Assembly (NCBI GenBank): GCA_020060215.1
Contig: JAGVAP010000087.1
Span: 14,880 to 78,879, forward strand
Direction: 5' to 3'
DNA: 64,000 nt
From: Deltaproteobacteria bacterium
GTDB taxonomy: Bacteria > Desulfobacterota > DSM-4660 > Desulfatiglandales > HGW-15
Part shown: positions 19,315 to 27,546 of the stretch, piece after piece
Layout of the letters: every line of letters begins with the position of its first letter
Position numbering within the stretch: position 1 is the first letter of the stretch
Program-made: the position numbers and the translations under genes
Notes under the pieces: generated by a model
Database searches by the model: none
What the model was told of the DNA's origin: nothing
The model's input: only the letters and a program-made list of their open reading frames with translations

Positions 19315-20526
19315 ATGACCCAGGCAATCCGCGAGAACCTGCCACAGTTTCTGCTGCTCGTGCTGATCAACGGCTTTGTCGGGGCCATGGTCGGCATGGA
19401 GCGAAGCGTCCTCCCCAACCTGGCTGAAACGGAATTCGGCCTCGCTTCGAAAACGACCGCCGTTTCCTTTCTGATCAGCTTTGGGACCGTCAAGGCCCTG
19501 GGGAACTTTGTCGCGGGCCGGTCTGCAGACCGGTTCGGTCGCAGAACCGTGCTTATCGCCGGATGGCTCGCAGGGCTCCCGGTTCCATGGCTGCTGATGC
19601 TCGCCCCCGACTGGACGTGGATCATTGCGGCCAACGCACTCCTCGGAATCAACCAGGCCCTCTGCTGGTCGGTCACCGTGATCATGAAGATCGACCTGGC
19701 CGGTCCCCGGCGTCGCGGGCTGGCCACGGCGGCAAACGAATGGGCCGGGTATGTGGGCTTGTCCCTTGCCGCACTGGCAACCGGATGGCTCGCGGGGAGA
19801 TATTCGGTGCGGCCCGCTCCTTTTTACCTGGGGATCGGGGTGGCCTTGGCCGGTCTCTTCCTCTCCTTCTTCTCCCGGGAGACGGCCGGATTCCTGTTCA
19901 AGAAAGATCTCCCGGCCGGCGAAGAGCTTTCGCACGAGCGCGTGTTTGCCCTCACCACGTGGAAAAACCGCTCGCTGTTTGCCGCATGCCAGGCGGGATT
20001 CACCACGAACATCAAGGACGGCGTCATGTGGGCCTTGGTCCCGATCTATCTGGCAGGCCGAGACCTTTCCTATCAGCAGATCGGCGTGGTGGCTGCCGTT
20101 TATCCTTTTGCCTGGGGATTCTGCCAGTTGATCACAGGCCCCTTGAGCGATCGCTGGGGCCGCAAGGCGATGATTGCCGCCGGGATGCTGGTCCAGGCTA
20201 TCGGGATGGTCCTTCTCGTCTTCAGCGACGGCTTCCGGCAGTGGCTCCTCTCGGCCTGCATCATCGGCATCGGCACGGCCCTGGTCTACCCGATCCTCAT
20301 GGCCGTGATCTCCGATGTTGCCGAAGACCGTTGGCGCGCATCGGGCCTGGGGGTTTACAGGTTCTGGCGCGACAGCGGATATGCGGTGGCGGGTCTGTCC
20401 ATAGGGTACCTGTCGGAGCTCGCCGGCAGCGAAGCAGTTTTTTATGTCACTGCAGCGCTCTTGGTGGTTTCGGCCGCCGTTTCGGCGATCGTCATGGAGG
20501 AAACGCACGGCCGGAGAAGGCGCTAG
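19315..20526 (+). CDS. Major facilitator superfamily transporter
   Basis: About 403 aa with roughly 12 membrane helices. The loop 2-3 signature is GRSADRFGRRTVLIAG, and the equivalent loop 8-9 copy is GPLSDRWGRKAMIAAG. It is an inner-membrane secondary transporter. The substrate cannot be read from the sequence; the short loops and ITGPLSDRWG motif suggest the drug- or metabolite-exporter branch. The ATG at 19315 follows GGAGGG at a long spacing; a TTG at 19276 gives a longer form. Confidence 0.88.
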   Translation: MTQAIRENLPQFLLLVLINGFVGAMVGMERSVLPNLAETEFGLASKTTAVSFLISFGTVKALGNFVAGRSADRFGRRTVLIAGWLAGLPVPWLLMLAPDWTWIIAANALLGINQALCWSVTVIMKIDLAGPRRRGLATAANEWAGYVGLSLAALATGWLAGRYSVRPAPFYLGIGVALAGLFLSFFSRETAGFLFKKDLPAGEELSHERVFALTTWKNRSLFAACQAGFTTNIKDGVMWALVPIYLAGRDLSYQQIGVVAAVYPFAWGFCQLITGPLSDRWGRKAMIAAGMLVQAIGMVLLVFSDGFRQWLLSACIIGIGTALVYPILMAVISDVAEDRWRASGLGVYRFWRDSGYAVAGLSIGYLSELAGSEAVFYVTAALLVVSAAVSAIVMEETHGRRRR

Positions 20527-20548
20527 AGCTTGGCCCGAACAGGTTCTT

Positions 20549-20580
20549 GTAGGATGGGTGGAGCGGAGCGAACCCATCGG
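20549..20580. repeat. GGATGGGT..GCGAACCCATC palindromic repeat
   Basis: GATGGGT and its inverse ACCCATC flank a GGAGCGGAGCG core, forming a hairpin. It resembles a short repeat widely spread between genes of proteobacteria. It lies in the 157-bp gap between converging genes, next to a REP-like element. Confidence 0.6.
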
Positions 20581-20643
20581 TCTGCGGTGCCCGGATACGC
20601 TCCCATTTCAGATATTCATCTTCCCGCATGAAGCTTCACCACC

Positions 20644-20670
20644 TGTAGGAGCAAGCTCCCGCTTGCGATC
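20644..20670. repeat. REP-like palindrome, copy 1
   Basis: TGTAGGAGCAAGCTC is followed by a CGCTTGCGATC arm. The same unit occurs at 28051-28077, 28088-28115, 31394-31422, 44044-44065 and 44083-44110. It forms a stem of GCAAGC with GCTTGC. No REP-associated transposase is in the window. Confidence 0.8.
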
Positions 20671-20683
20671 CCTTCGTCCGAAG

Positions 20684-21577
20684 CTAGGCCGCCAACTCCA
20701 GCCTGGGGCCCGGGAGCTTTTCACGGTCCCGTTCGGGCCTGCCGTTTCCGGCAAAGCGCCAGCTCGGCCTGTCGGCGGTCCAGGGCAACTCCAGGATCCC
20801 GGCGATGGTCAGCTCTTCCGGGTCCTGGAAACCAGGTACACCGATCGTGACCTCATCCTGCGGGACGTTCAGCTGCAGCGTGCCATGGACATAGTCCGGC
20901 CATGAGAAGATGGTCGACCAGTTTGAATCGGTCTCCTCACGCACGATGGAGTGATGAATCCCGTGCATCCTCGGGGTGACGACCACCCGGCAGAGTCTGC
21001 GCTCCAGAGGGAACGGAAGCCTGACGTTGGAGTGGTGAAACAGGATCGCCAGCAGGGTCATCGTCTGCCAGACAGAAAGCCCTAGCGGCGAGATGCCGAG
21101 GAAGAATACCTGGGCCCCTCGCCAGGGAGCGGAGAACAGCATCTCCACGGGGTGGAACCTCAGGGCCGTGGAGGCGTCCAGGTCGAGGTCCACGTGATGG
21201 GCCTGATGCAGCCGCCACAGGACGGGCACTTTGTGGGTCAGGTAATGCCAGACAAAGAGGGTATAGTCCAGGAGGAGCACCGAAAACAGGAGTTCCAGCC
21301 ATACCGGCAGCCGAACCAGCCTGAGCAGACCGAAATCCCACCGCTCGGCCAGCTTCATGAGTCCCATGGCCAGGGGTTTCTCCGTGGTCCCTACGGTGAC
21401 CGCCGTCATCCCGGACATGGAGGTGTTTCTGACGTTACGTCTGATCTTCTCCTGACGCGCTTTTCTGAGGGGCCGCCTCTTTTCGAAATACAAGAGGGTC
21501 AGGGCGGTCCCCAGGATCAGGATACCGTTCAACCACGTCGGGAGCTCACGATCCAGCAAGCTCGATCTTTTCTTCAT
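20684..21577 (-). CDS. Sterol desaturase / fatty acid hydroxylase family membrane protein
   Basis: 297 aa with four or five membrane helices and the histidine clusters that hold the di-iron centre: HYLTH (~residue 112), HQAHH (~125), FHHSN and HGIHH (~205). Members hydroxylate or desaturate lipids with O2 and an electron donor at the membrane. The exact lipid substrate is unknown. The need for O2 fits the oxidase operon further along. The start is ATG after AAGGAG. It is followed on the same strand by repeat elements, not another gene. Confidence 0.88.
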   Translation of the reverse strand: MKKRSSLLDRELPTWLNGILILGTALTLLYFEKRRPLRKARQEKIRRNVRNTSMSGMTAVTVGTTEKPLAMGLMKLAERWDFGLLRLVRLPVWLELLFSVLLLDYTLFVWHYLTHKVPVLWRLHQAHHVDLDLDASTALRFHPVEMLFSAPWRGAQVFFLGISPLGLSVWQTMTLLAILFHHSNVRLPFPLERRLCRVVVTPRMHGIHHSIVREETDSNWSTIFSWPDYVHGTLQLNVPQDEVTIGVPGFQDPEELTIAGILELPWTADRPSWRFAGNGRPERDREKLPGPRLELAA

Positions 21578-21632
21578 GGCCTGTCTCCTTCAACCCCTCT
21601 GTGCACTGTGAGACAATGCATCCAGTCTGCTT

Positions 21633-22133
21633 TCAGACGAAGCGTGACGCAATGCGGTGAACCGTTTCGGCCGTCATGGTCCAGGCCATGTGGTTGCCCA
21701 TCTCCTTCGCGTTGACCTGCCATGGGATCTTCCGGATTCCCGGAGAGACCCCGAGCAGGGGGGCCAGTCCGCCGTCGCAGCTGAAGAAGAAAGGGACGGC
21801 GAAAGGAAGACCCATGTACTTGCGGACGGTCGGAGCTTTTTCTCTCAACCCGGCATAGACAAGTCCCCACATGAGGCCGTAGGCCACCCCAAATGCCGCC
21901 CTCGACCTTCGTTCCTCCTTCCTGGAGAGCTCGTGCCCCAGGATCTTCCGGGCGAAGTGCGGACCGGCCATCTTGTGAGCCGAATCCTCCCGCACCCGCC
22001 TTTCCCGGCGCTTCTGCTCGTCGCTGATCAACCGCTCTCCAAGTTTGTCCGTCCACCCGACCGCAATCCCGGCCAGCAGCCCTGCCGCCGCCCCGGTGAG
22101 GAGAAGGCGGGGGAGACTCCGTCCTCCGTACAT
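21633..22133 (-). CDS. DUF1440 (YagU-like) membrane protein
   Basis: 166 aa with a helix at residues 8-28 containing GAAAGLLAGIAVGWTDK, a Lys/Arg/Glu-rich loop, a second helix (AFGVAYGLMWGLVYAG) and further hydrophobic stretches. The pattern matches DUF1440, whose E. coli member YagU is linked to acid resistance. The start is ATG after AAGGAGG. It lies 55 bp upstream of the fatty acid hydroxylase in the same direction and may be co-transcribed. Confidence 0.75.
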   Translation of the reverse strand: MYGGRSLPRLLLTGAAAGLLAGIAVGWTDKLGERLISDEQKRRERRVREDSAHKMAGPHFARKILGHELSRKEERRSRAAFGVAYGLMWGLVYAGLREKAPTVRKYMGLPFAVPFFFSCDGGLAPLLGVSPGIRKIPWQVNAKEMGNHMAWTMTAETVHRIASRFV

Positions 22134-22321
22134 GACATCCTCCTTAGACCGGATCCTGCAACGCTATCGTCCACTCATACACGCTGGTTTGAAAACGGGG
22201 AGTAGGCAAAACAGGTAACTGGAGGTGAAAACGAATGTAAGTGGACCGCCTATTCATAGATCCTCTTGTGACCGTCTTCACAATGGCTAAGTTGTCTCTG
22301 ACTACATCAGGAGGTTTTTCA

Positions 22322-22729
22322 ATGCCAAAGACGAAATCGAGCGGCAGGGCAAAGGAGTCTGAGCTCCCCGAAACCCTGAAGCGCTCGCCGAAAAAGGCAC
22401 AGCGGACGTTCGCGAAGACGCACGACAGCGCCGTCGAACAATACGGGGAGGGGGAGCGCGCCCACCGGACTGCATACGCATCCCTGAAGCACAGCTTCGA
22501 AAAGGTTGGAGACCACTGGGAGCCGAAGAAGGAAAAGGGCCCGAGCGATCCCCGTTCAAAGAAAACGACGGCCCAGAAGCGGCGTGGCGAAGGGGAGACC
22601 TTTGGCGGCGTCGATGTGGAAGGGAACAGCAAGAAGGAGCTCTACGACCGGGCCAGGAAACTCGGAATCGAAGGGCGGTCGAAGATGTCCAAGAAGGAGC
22701 TTGCGCGAGCCATAGCGAAGAAGCAGTAG
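22322..22729 (+). CDS. ChaB domain protein with Rho N-terminal/SAP-like tail
   Basis: 135 aa, very basic. Residues ~15-65 match ChaB (LPETLKRSPKKAQRTFAKTH...AHRTAYASLKHSFEKVGDHW). The last 40 residues (SKKELYDRARKLGIEGRSKMSKKELARAIAKK) match the Rho N-terminal/SAP-type helix-extended-helix fold that binds nucleic acids. The combination suggests a small DNA- or RNA-binding stress protein; the function of ChaB is not settled. The start is ATG 8 nt after AGGAGG. It sits among PRC-barrel and DUF1440 genes. Confidence 0.85.
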   Translation: MPKTKSSGRAKESELPETLKRSPKKAQRTFAKTHDSAVEQYGEGERAHRTAYASLKHSFEKVGDHWEPKKEKGPSDPRSKKTTAQKRRGEGETFGGVDVEGNSKKELYDRARKLGIEGRSKMSKKELARAIAKKQ

Positions 22730-22781
22730 TACCCCTTGAAGGTGCCGGAGCCCATATAAGCCACTCAACTCCCTTCCTGAT

Positions 22782-23396
22782 TCACCTTCGAACAGGGATC
22801 GCAGGAAGCGACTCGACCTGTTCCTTGGCCAGTTTGAGATACACGGTGCCTTCCTCGATCCGATCGATCTCGCAGACGGGGATCGTCACCTCCTTCTTTC
22901 CCCACAGGTGCCCTTTGGTCAGTACCAGATGGGAAATGTTCCCTGTGGTTGGATCAATCATGAACTCGTCCACCCGACCAATGCGGCCGTCCCGGGCCTC
23001 CACCTTCGCCCCTCGTCGGACGGCGAGCTCGTCGGGGGGGATGTTCCTGTGCTCCAGGGGAACCGGGATCGACTGGCCAGGCGCCACGAAAGGGAACTCC
23101 ATGTACTTGTTTGCCGGATAATCGTAACCTGAATACGATTCCCTCCCTGCGATCAGCTCTGTCTCCACAAAGGGTTTGGCCCGCTCCAGTTCTTCCCGGG
23201 TACGGTTGAGGCGGATTCGATCGGGACCGGTCTCGGCCACCCAGTCGACGGGGACCAGCCACTCGTTTCGGATGATCCCCTCCTTTCTCACAACCAGGTG
23301 CGTCACCTTGCGGAGAACGGGGTTGATCACCACATAGGCGGACTGCCCGCAGGCTTCGTTCTGGCAATAGACTTTCGCATCCACCGGGATTTCCAT
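22782..23396 (-). CDS. Double PRC-barrel domain protein
   Basis: 204 aa with no signal peptide. The first PRC-barrel (residues ~1-65) has MEIPVDAKVYC, VTHLVVRKEG and an LVPVDWV end; the second (~120-195) has GAKVEARDGRIGRVDEFMID and SHLVLTKGHLWGKKEVTIPV. Photosynthetic reaction centre H subunits and RimM share this fold; here it is a stand-alone cytoplasmic form of unknown partner. The start is ATG after GGAGCG. It converges with the ChaB-type gene. Confidence 0.85.
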   Translation of the reverse strand: MEIPVDAKVYCQNEACGQSAYVVINPVLRKVTHLVVRKEGIIRNEWLVPVDWVAETGPDRIRLNRTREELERAKPFVETELIAGRESYSGYDYPANKYMEFPFVAPGQSIPVPLEHRNIPPDELAVRRGAKVEARDGRIGRVDEFMIDPTTGNISHLVLTKGHLWGKKEVTIPVCEIDRIEEGTVYLKLAKEQVESLPAIPVRR

Positions 23397-23712
23397 TTGA
23401 TCGCTCCTTCCTGTCGCTCTTCACCGGAAGGGTAACAGGCTATCCGTTCCTGACAAATGGATGAAGAGCCGTATTTTTCGCCATGGCGCCTACGCATGAA
23501 AGATAGGACTCTTGATGCGACAGACGGCCCGGAGGAACCCCTTTCGACTCGCCCGGCGTGGGTTTCCGTTGATGGAAATTCAGTCTAAGGCCCTATACCC
23601 CCGCCAGGCGAGCCTCCTTAATATAAGAGCACAGGAAGAGCACAGGCTCTGATCTGTGTCTGTGAAAGAAACCGCTCCTGCTCGGAAACTTATCCTTCGC
23701 AAGGAAAAGCCG
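23397..23712. other. Divergent intergenic region
   Basis: This lies between the PRC-barrel gene (minus) and the sugar dehydrogenase gene (plus), so it must hold promoters for both. I see no clear -35/-10 pair, terminator or coding frame. A possible upstream start for the dehydrogenase at 23656 would place 19 residues before the signal peptide and is unlikely. Confidence 0.4.
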
Positions 23713-24864
23713 ATGAAGAGTGCAGAACAGATGAAGATCGTACTGGGAGCGCTGGCGTTGTGGGGATGGACATCCACAACGGCGTCGGCGCAGGTCGAAA
23801 CACTGCAGACAAAAAACGGGACCGAGGTAAAGGTTGAGAGACTGGCCGGCGGGTTGAACCATCCCTGGGGCATGGCTTTTCTTCCGGACGGCCGCCTGCT
23901 GATCACCGAGCGAAATACCGGCAAACTGTTCCTCTTTCATACCGACAAGACCTTATCCAGGCCTTTGGAGGGCGTACCTGAAGTCTTTGCTCGTGGCCAG
24001 GGCGGGCTGATGGACGTGGCGATCGATCCCAACTTCGAAGAAAGCAGCTATGTATACCTGTCGTATGCGAAGCCCGGTAAAGGCGGCACAGCGACCACCG
24101 CGCTGGGCCGCGGAAAGCTCGCCGATCACCGTATCGAGGATTTCGAAGACATTTTCATTCAAGAGCCATATATCGACGGTTCGAAACACTTCGGCAACCG
24201 CATCGAGTTTTCCTTGGACGGCAAATACCTGTTCTTTGCACTCGGTGAACGGTTCCAGTTCGATCCTGCACAGGATCTTTCCACCCATCTCGGCAAGGTG
24301 ATCCGCATCCATCCGGACGGGAGCGTGCCTGAAGACAATCCCTTTGCCGATCGGGGAGACGCAAAGGACGAGATCTGGTCGTACGGGCACCGCAATATCG
24401 AAGCGATGGCGTTTCAACCGGAAACGGGCGTTCTATGGATCGCGGAGATGGGGCCGATGGGCGGGGATGAGCTGAACAGAGTCGAAAAAGGGGCCAATTA
24501 CGGCTGGCCCGTAGTCAGTTGGGGCAGCCATTATGACGGGAGGGATATTCCGGAACCTCCGACCCATCCGGAGTTCAAAGACGCCGTCAGACGCTGGACC
24601 CCGGTCATCTCACCTTCAGGCATGGAATTCTATGAAGCCGACATGTTTCCCGGCTGGAAAAAGAGCGCGCTCGTTGGCGGCCTGTCATCGCACGAGCTCG
24701 TCCGCCTCGTCTTTGATGGCGCTAAGGTGGTAGAGGAAGATCGCCTGCCTCTGCCGGAGCGCATTCGCGACGTCGACACGGCCCCGGACGGTTCGATCTA
24801 TGTACTGACCGATCAGGACAACGGCAATCTCTGGCGCATCAGCCCCATGGGAAACCCTCGATAA
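23713..24864 (+). CDS. PQQ-dependent sugar (aldose/sorbosone-type) dehydrogenase
   Basis: 383 aa with a signal peptide ending near TASAQ, so it is periplasmic. The body is a six-bladed beta-propeller of the GSDH family: GLNHPWGMAFLPDGRLLITER, QGGLMDVAIDPNF, GHRNIEAMAFQPETG, WIAEMGPMGGDELN and NYGWPVVSWGSHYDG. These enzymes oxidise aldoses with PQQ and pass electrons to the respiratory chain. No PQQ synthesis gene is seen, so the cofactor would come from elsewhere or outside. The start is ATG after AAGGA. The family is sure; PQQ use is inferred. Confidence 0.88.
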   Translation: MKSAEQMKIVLGALALWGWTSTTASAQVETLQTKNGTEVKVERLAGGLNHPWGMAFLPDGRLLITERNTGKLFLFHTDKTLSRPLEGVPEVFARGQGGLMDVAIDPNFEESSYVYLSYAKPGKGGTATTALGRGKLADHRIEDFEDIFIQEPYIDGSKHFGNRIEFSLDGKYLFFALGERFQFDPAQDLSTHLGKVIRIHPDGSVPEDNPFADRGDAKDEIWSYGHRNIEAMAFQPETGVLWIAEMGPMGGDELNRVEKGANYGWPVVSWGSHYDGRDIPEPPTHPEFKDAVRRWTPVISPSGMEFYEADMFPGWKKSALVGGLSSHELVRLVFDGAKVVEEDRLPLPERIRDVDTAPDGSIYVLTDQDNGNLWRISPMGNPR

Positions 24865-24896
24865 GACAAGGAAGTGAAAACCCGAGGAGGAGGTCC

Positions 24897-25394
24897 TTGT
24901 TGAACGGAAGATCGCCGCTCCGCCGCTTGTTGCCCATGGCGGGCTTCGCCCTCCTGTCCTTGCTCGTCGTCCGCCTTCAGGTTGCCGCGGCACGGGATCC
25001 AGGCACGGGGTTCGTTGAAAGCCCCTCTTTTCTGCAGAACGCGGCCGCCTGGGTTGTGTGGGTCCTCGAGGGAGTAGGGATTCTCGCCATTGTAGGAGGG
25101 GCGGCTGCGGCTACCATCGAGGCCGTTGTTGCGGCCGTGAAGAGAGGGATGACCCGGTCTCTCTACCAGTTGTACAGGGAGCACGTGGGTCAGGCGATCC
25201 TGCTCGGGCTGGAATTCCTGGTGGCTGCCGACATCATCCGAACGGTTGCCGTGGCGCCGACGTTTCAAAACGTGGGGATCCTCGGGCTCATTGTCCTGAT
25301 CCGAACCTTCCTCAGCTTCGCCCTCGAGGTGGAGACCACAGGATCATGGCCTTGGAGGACCAAAGCCGGCCGTCAGGACGATTCAGAAAGGTAG
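24897..25394 (+). CDS. DUF1622 membrane protein
   Basis: 165 aa. A signal-anchor helix (residues 10-32), then hydrophobic spans at about 48-75, 98-118 and 123-145, the last two with the pattern LLGLEFLVAADIIRTVA..NVGILGLIVLIRTFLSFALEVE, which defines DUF1622. The function is unknown. The start is TTG (or TTG one codon later) after GGAGGAGG, 32 bp behind the sugar dehydrogenase, so the two are probably one transcript. Confidence 0.82.
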   Translation: MLNGRSPLRRLLPMAGFALLSLLVVRLQVAAARDPGTGFVESPSFLQNAAAWVVWVLEGVGILAIVGGAAAATIEAVVAAVKRGMTRSLYQLYREHVGQAILLGLEFLVAADIIRTVAVAPTFQNVGILGLIVLIRTFLSFALEVETTGSWPWRTKAGRQDDSER

Positions 25395-25449
25395 AGAGGA
25401 ATCGCAGGAGGCTCGCTCCGGCGGAGAGCCGCGCGCGGGGCGCTCCGCT

Positions 25450-26538
25450 TCATGTGGACAATCGTCTGCTCCCGGCAAAGTATGCGATCAGACCCGCTGC
25501 GACTGCCACCCCCCACAGGGCCTTCTTCGACGCGCGCCGTCGTCCATCCCGGATGGAACGATCTCCGGGCGCCGGCTCGGGCAGAGCGGGGGCTGAGGTA
25601 AGCTCGAAATAGTCCTGAGGGATATTGCCCGATTTCCTGCCGGCAAGGACGAGCGCTGCCATGATCGCGGCTCCCCCGGCGAGGGCGGCGATGTCTACGC
25701 GAATAGAGGAAGCTCGCCCGGATCTCATATCCAGAGCGCGAAGAGCGGCGGGCGCGAGCAGGCCGGACCAGATCGCGGCCATAGTCCGGCGTCTTATGGG
25801 CGACCGTCCTACGGAACGGCGCAGCCCGCGGGACATAAGACATGCAAGAGCCGTCTGGGAGGCGGAGGAAAAACCGCCTATCCGCCGGAGTCTCCTGAGG
25901 GTCCCTTCGGAATCCCCGTTGAACGATGCCGCCAGAGAGAGGGCCGCCACTCCGTTGGAGAAGCCTGTTGCGGCGACAAGGGGGGACACGAATGGAAAGG
26001 CGCCGATCCAGATGGGCATGCTGGTCTCTTCGATCTCCGTCCCCATGTAGACGGACACCAGACCTCCCGCCGCGGCCGCAAGAATCCCGGAGAGGCGGTC
26101 CAGCCATTTGCCAATGTTTCCCATTCCCTCATCCGCAAGAAGATTTCCGGCCAGGGCCACGGTATTGAAGCCGCTCATCTTCGTGAGCGTCCAGATGCCG
26201 ATGGACATGGGGGAGGTGGGCTTGAAGATGCGGAGCATATTGTACCAGCGCTTGGGGGTATGCAGTGCAGCCACAAACATGAGGGGACCTGCCGGTGAGG
26301 CCAGGAACGACAGCATCCGGCCCATCCGGATCAACTTTCGGTTCGTTTCCCGATCCAGGAGGTCCCCGATCGTGGCAATCATCTGGGCGGAGCTGCCGAT
26401 CCCCTGCAGGAAGAACCCGGTTGCGGTCTTCAGCCCATAGTGGCTGTGCTTCAGGGGGGGGATTCCATAATAGGTCTGGCCCGCGTACGCGGGAAAAGGA
26501 TGGGTGGACTGGACCTGGCCGATATCAGGATCTGCCAT
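25450..26538 (-). CDS. nrfD: NrfD/polysulfide reductase-type membrane subunit of formate dehydrogenase
   Basis: 362 aa with about eight membrane helices. The N-terminus YYGIPPLKHSHYGLKTATGFFLQGIG and the block RWYNMLRIFKPTSPMSIGIWTL are typical of NrfD-like proteins that sit beside FeS and molybdenum subunits in anaerobic respiratory complexes. It carries no heme itself and probably handles quinone. It follows the FeS subunit by 81 bp, a gap occupied by repeats. The ATG at 26538 follows AGGGGG. It is longer at the C-terminus than the shortest NrfD proteins, with a final extra helix (ALWGVAVAAGLIAYFAG). Confidence 0.88.
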   Translation of the reverse strand: MADPDIGQVQSTHPFPAYAGQTYYGIPPLKHSHYGLKTATGFFLQGIGSSAQMIATIGDLLDRETNRKLIRMGRMLSFLASPAGPLMFVAALHTPKRWYNMLRIFKPTSPMSIGIWTLTKMSGFNTVALAGNLLADEGMGNIGKWLDRLSGILAAAAGGLVSVYMGTEIEETSMPIWIGAFPFVSPLVAATGFSNGVAALSLAASFNGDSEGTLRRLRRIGGFSSASQTALACLMSRGLRRSVGRSPIRRRTMAAIWSGLLAPAALRALDMRSGRASSIRVDIAALAGGAAIMAALVLAGRKSGNIPQDYFELTSAPALPEPAPGDRSIRDGRRRASKKALWGVAVAAGLIAYFAGSRRLST

Positions 26539-26557
26539 TTTCACCCCCTGGAGCAGT

Positions 26558-26573
26558 GGACGCCGGAGCGTCC
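26558..26573. repeat. GGACGC-CGGA-GCGTCC hairpin
   Basis: A perfect 6-bp stem with a 4-nt loop, almost the same as the hairpin at 14222-14239. It lies between the FeS and NrfD genes and could weaken or stabilise the operon transcript. Confidence 0.65.
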
Positions 26574-26589
26574 CATCCTTGCAGTTATT

Positions 26590-26625
26590 CCTTCTTCGCG
26601 TCCTTTGCGCCTTAGCGGTTTAATA
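26590..26625. repeat. TTCGCGTCCTTTGCGCC dispersed repeat at the 3' end of the FeS gene
   Basis: The segment resembles a repeat found between genes in many bacterial genomes and is distantly similar to the GACACAAAGACACC family in this window. The TAA stop of the FeS subunit lies inside it. Confidence 0.5.
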
Positions 26626-27546
26626 TTCTTGCACCCTGTGCCTGAGCGCTGCCAGCGCGCACAGGACCAATCCGGCTACGACGGCCGCCCCGGTCATGAG
26701 ACTGGGAACTACGTTCCTGGAAGGCAGCCGGGGCGAAACAGGGAGATTGTAGGTCTCGGGGCGATCGAGCAGCAGGAAGAAGGCGTGCAGTTCCTCGATG
26801 CCCCCCGTCGCGCCCGGCGAACCGGGAACGCCGTAGAGAAAGGCATCCTCCCGCCCCAATCTCCGGAGCTGGCCCAGCCTGGCGTGCGCCCTCTCCTTCA
26901 ATTCCCCTGTCTCCCCGAACTGGATGGAGTTGGTCGGGCAGGCCTTTGCGCAGGCCGGCTCCAAACCTCCCTTCATCCGGTCGTAACAGAGGGTGCACTT
27001 GTGGGCCTTCCCGTCCGCCATGTTCAGCTCGACGACGCCGAAAGGGCATGCCGGGACGCAGTAGGCGCACCCGTTGCAGATGTCCTGCTGCACGACCACG
27101 GTCCCGAACTCGGTCCGGAAGAGGGCTCCGGTAGGACAGGCCTCCAGGCAAGCGGCGCGCCTGCAGTGCTTGCACACATCGCTCATCATGAGCCAGTGGC
27201 TCTGGAAGGATTTCAGAATATCGGCGCGACGCCCGCGGTCCGAGATGTGCTCAATGAACCGGACGTGTCGCCAGGTCGTTGCCGAAAGCGCATAGGTGTT
27301 GTCGTAGCTCATGCCCGAGAGCTTGATCCCGTCGGCCGGGAGCGCGTTCCACTCCTTGCAGGCGACCTCGCACGCCTTGCATCCGATGCAGAGGCTGGTA
27401 TCGGTGAAAAAGCCGTAGGTGCCTCCCGGCACGATCCTTACGCCCGCCGTAAGCTCCGACTCGTCGGAGATGACCCCGGACAGGATCGATTCGGTGTATT
27501 CGAGGGCCCGCGCGGGAACCGTTTCAGGGAAAAGCGGTTTCGTCAT
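26620..27546 (-). CDS. fdhB: Formate dehydrogenase iron-sulfur subunit (four [4Fe-4S] clusters)
   Basis: 308 aa with sixteen cysteines in four ferredoxin-like sets: CIGCKACEVAC, CKHCRRAACLEACP, CNGCAYCVPACP and CTLCYDRM...CAKACP. It should pass electrons from the selenocysteine subunit to the membrane. A C-terminal helix (SLMTGAAVVAGLVLCALAAL) anchors it, as in FdnH. I chose ATG 27546 because GAGG lies 7 nt upstream; this overlaps the preceding 130-aa gene by 23 bp. An earlier ATG (27567) has no ribosome site. The stop lies inside a dispersed repeat. Confidence 0.92.
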   Translation of the reverse strand: MTKPLFPETVPARALEYTESILSGVISDESELTAGVRIVPGGTYGFFTDTSLCIGCKACEVACKEWNALPADGIKLSGMSYDNTYALSATTWRHVRFIEHISDRGRRADILKSFQSHWLMMSDVCKHCRRAACLEACPTGALFRTEFGTVVVQQDICNGCAYCVPACPFGVVELNMADGKAHKCTLCYDRMKGGLEPACAKACPTNSIQFGETGELKERAHARLGQLRRLGREDAFLYGVPGSPGATGGIEELHAFFLLLDRPETYNLPVSPRLPSRNVVPSLMTGAAVVAGLVLCALAALRHRVQEY

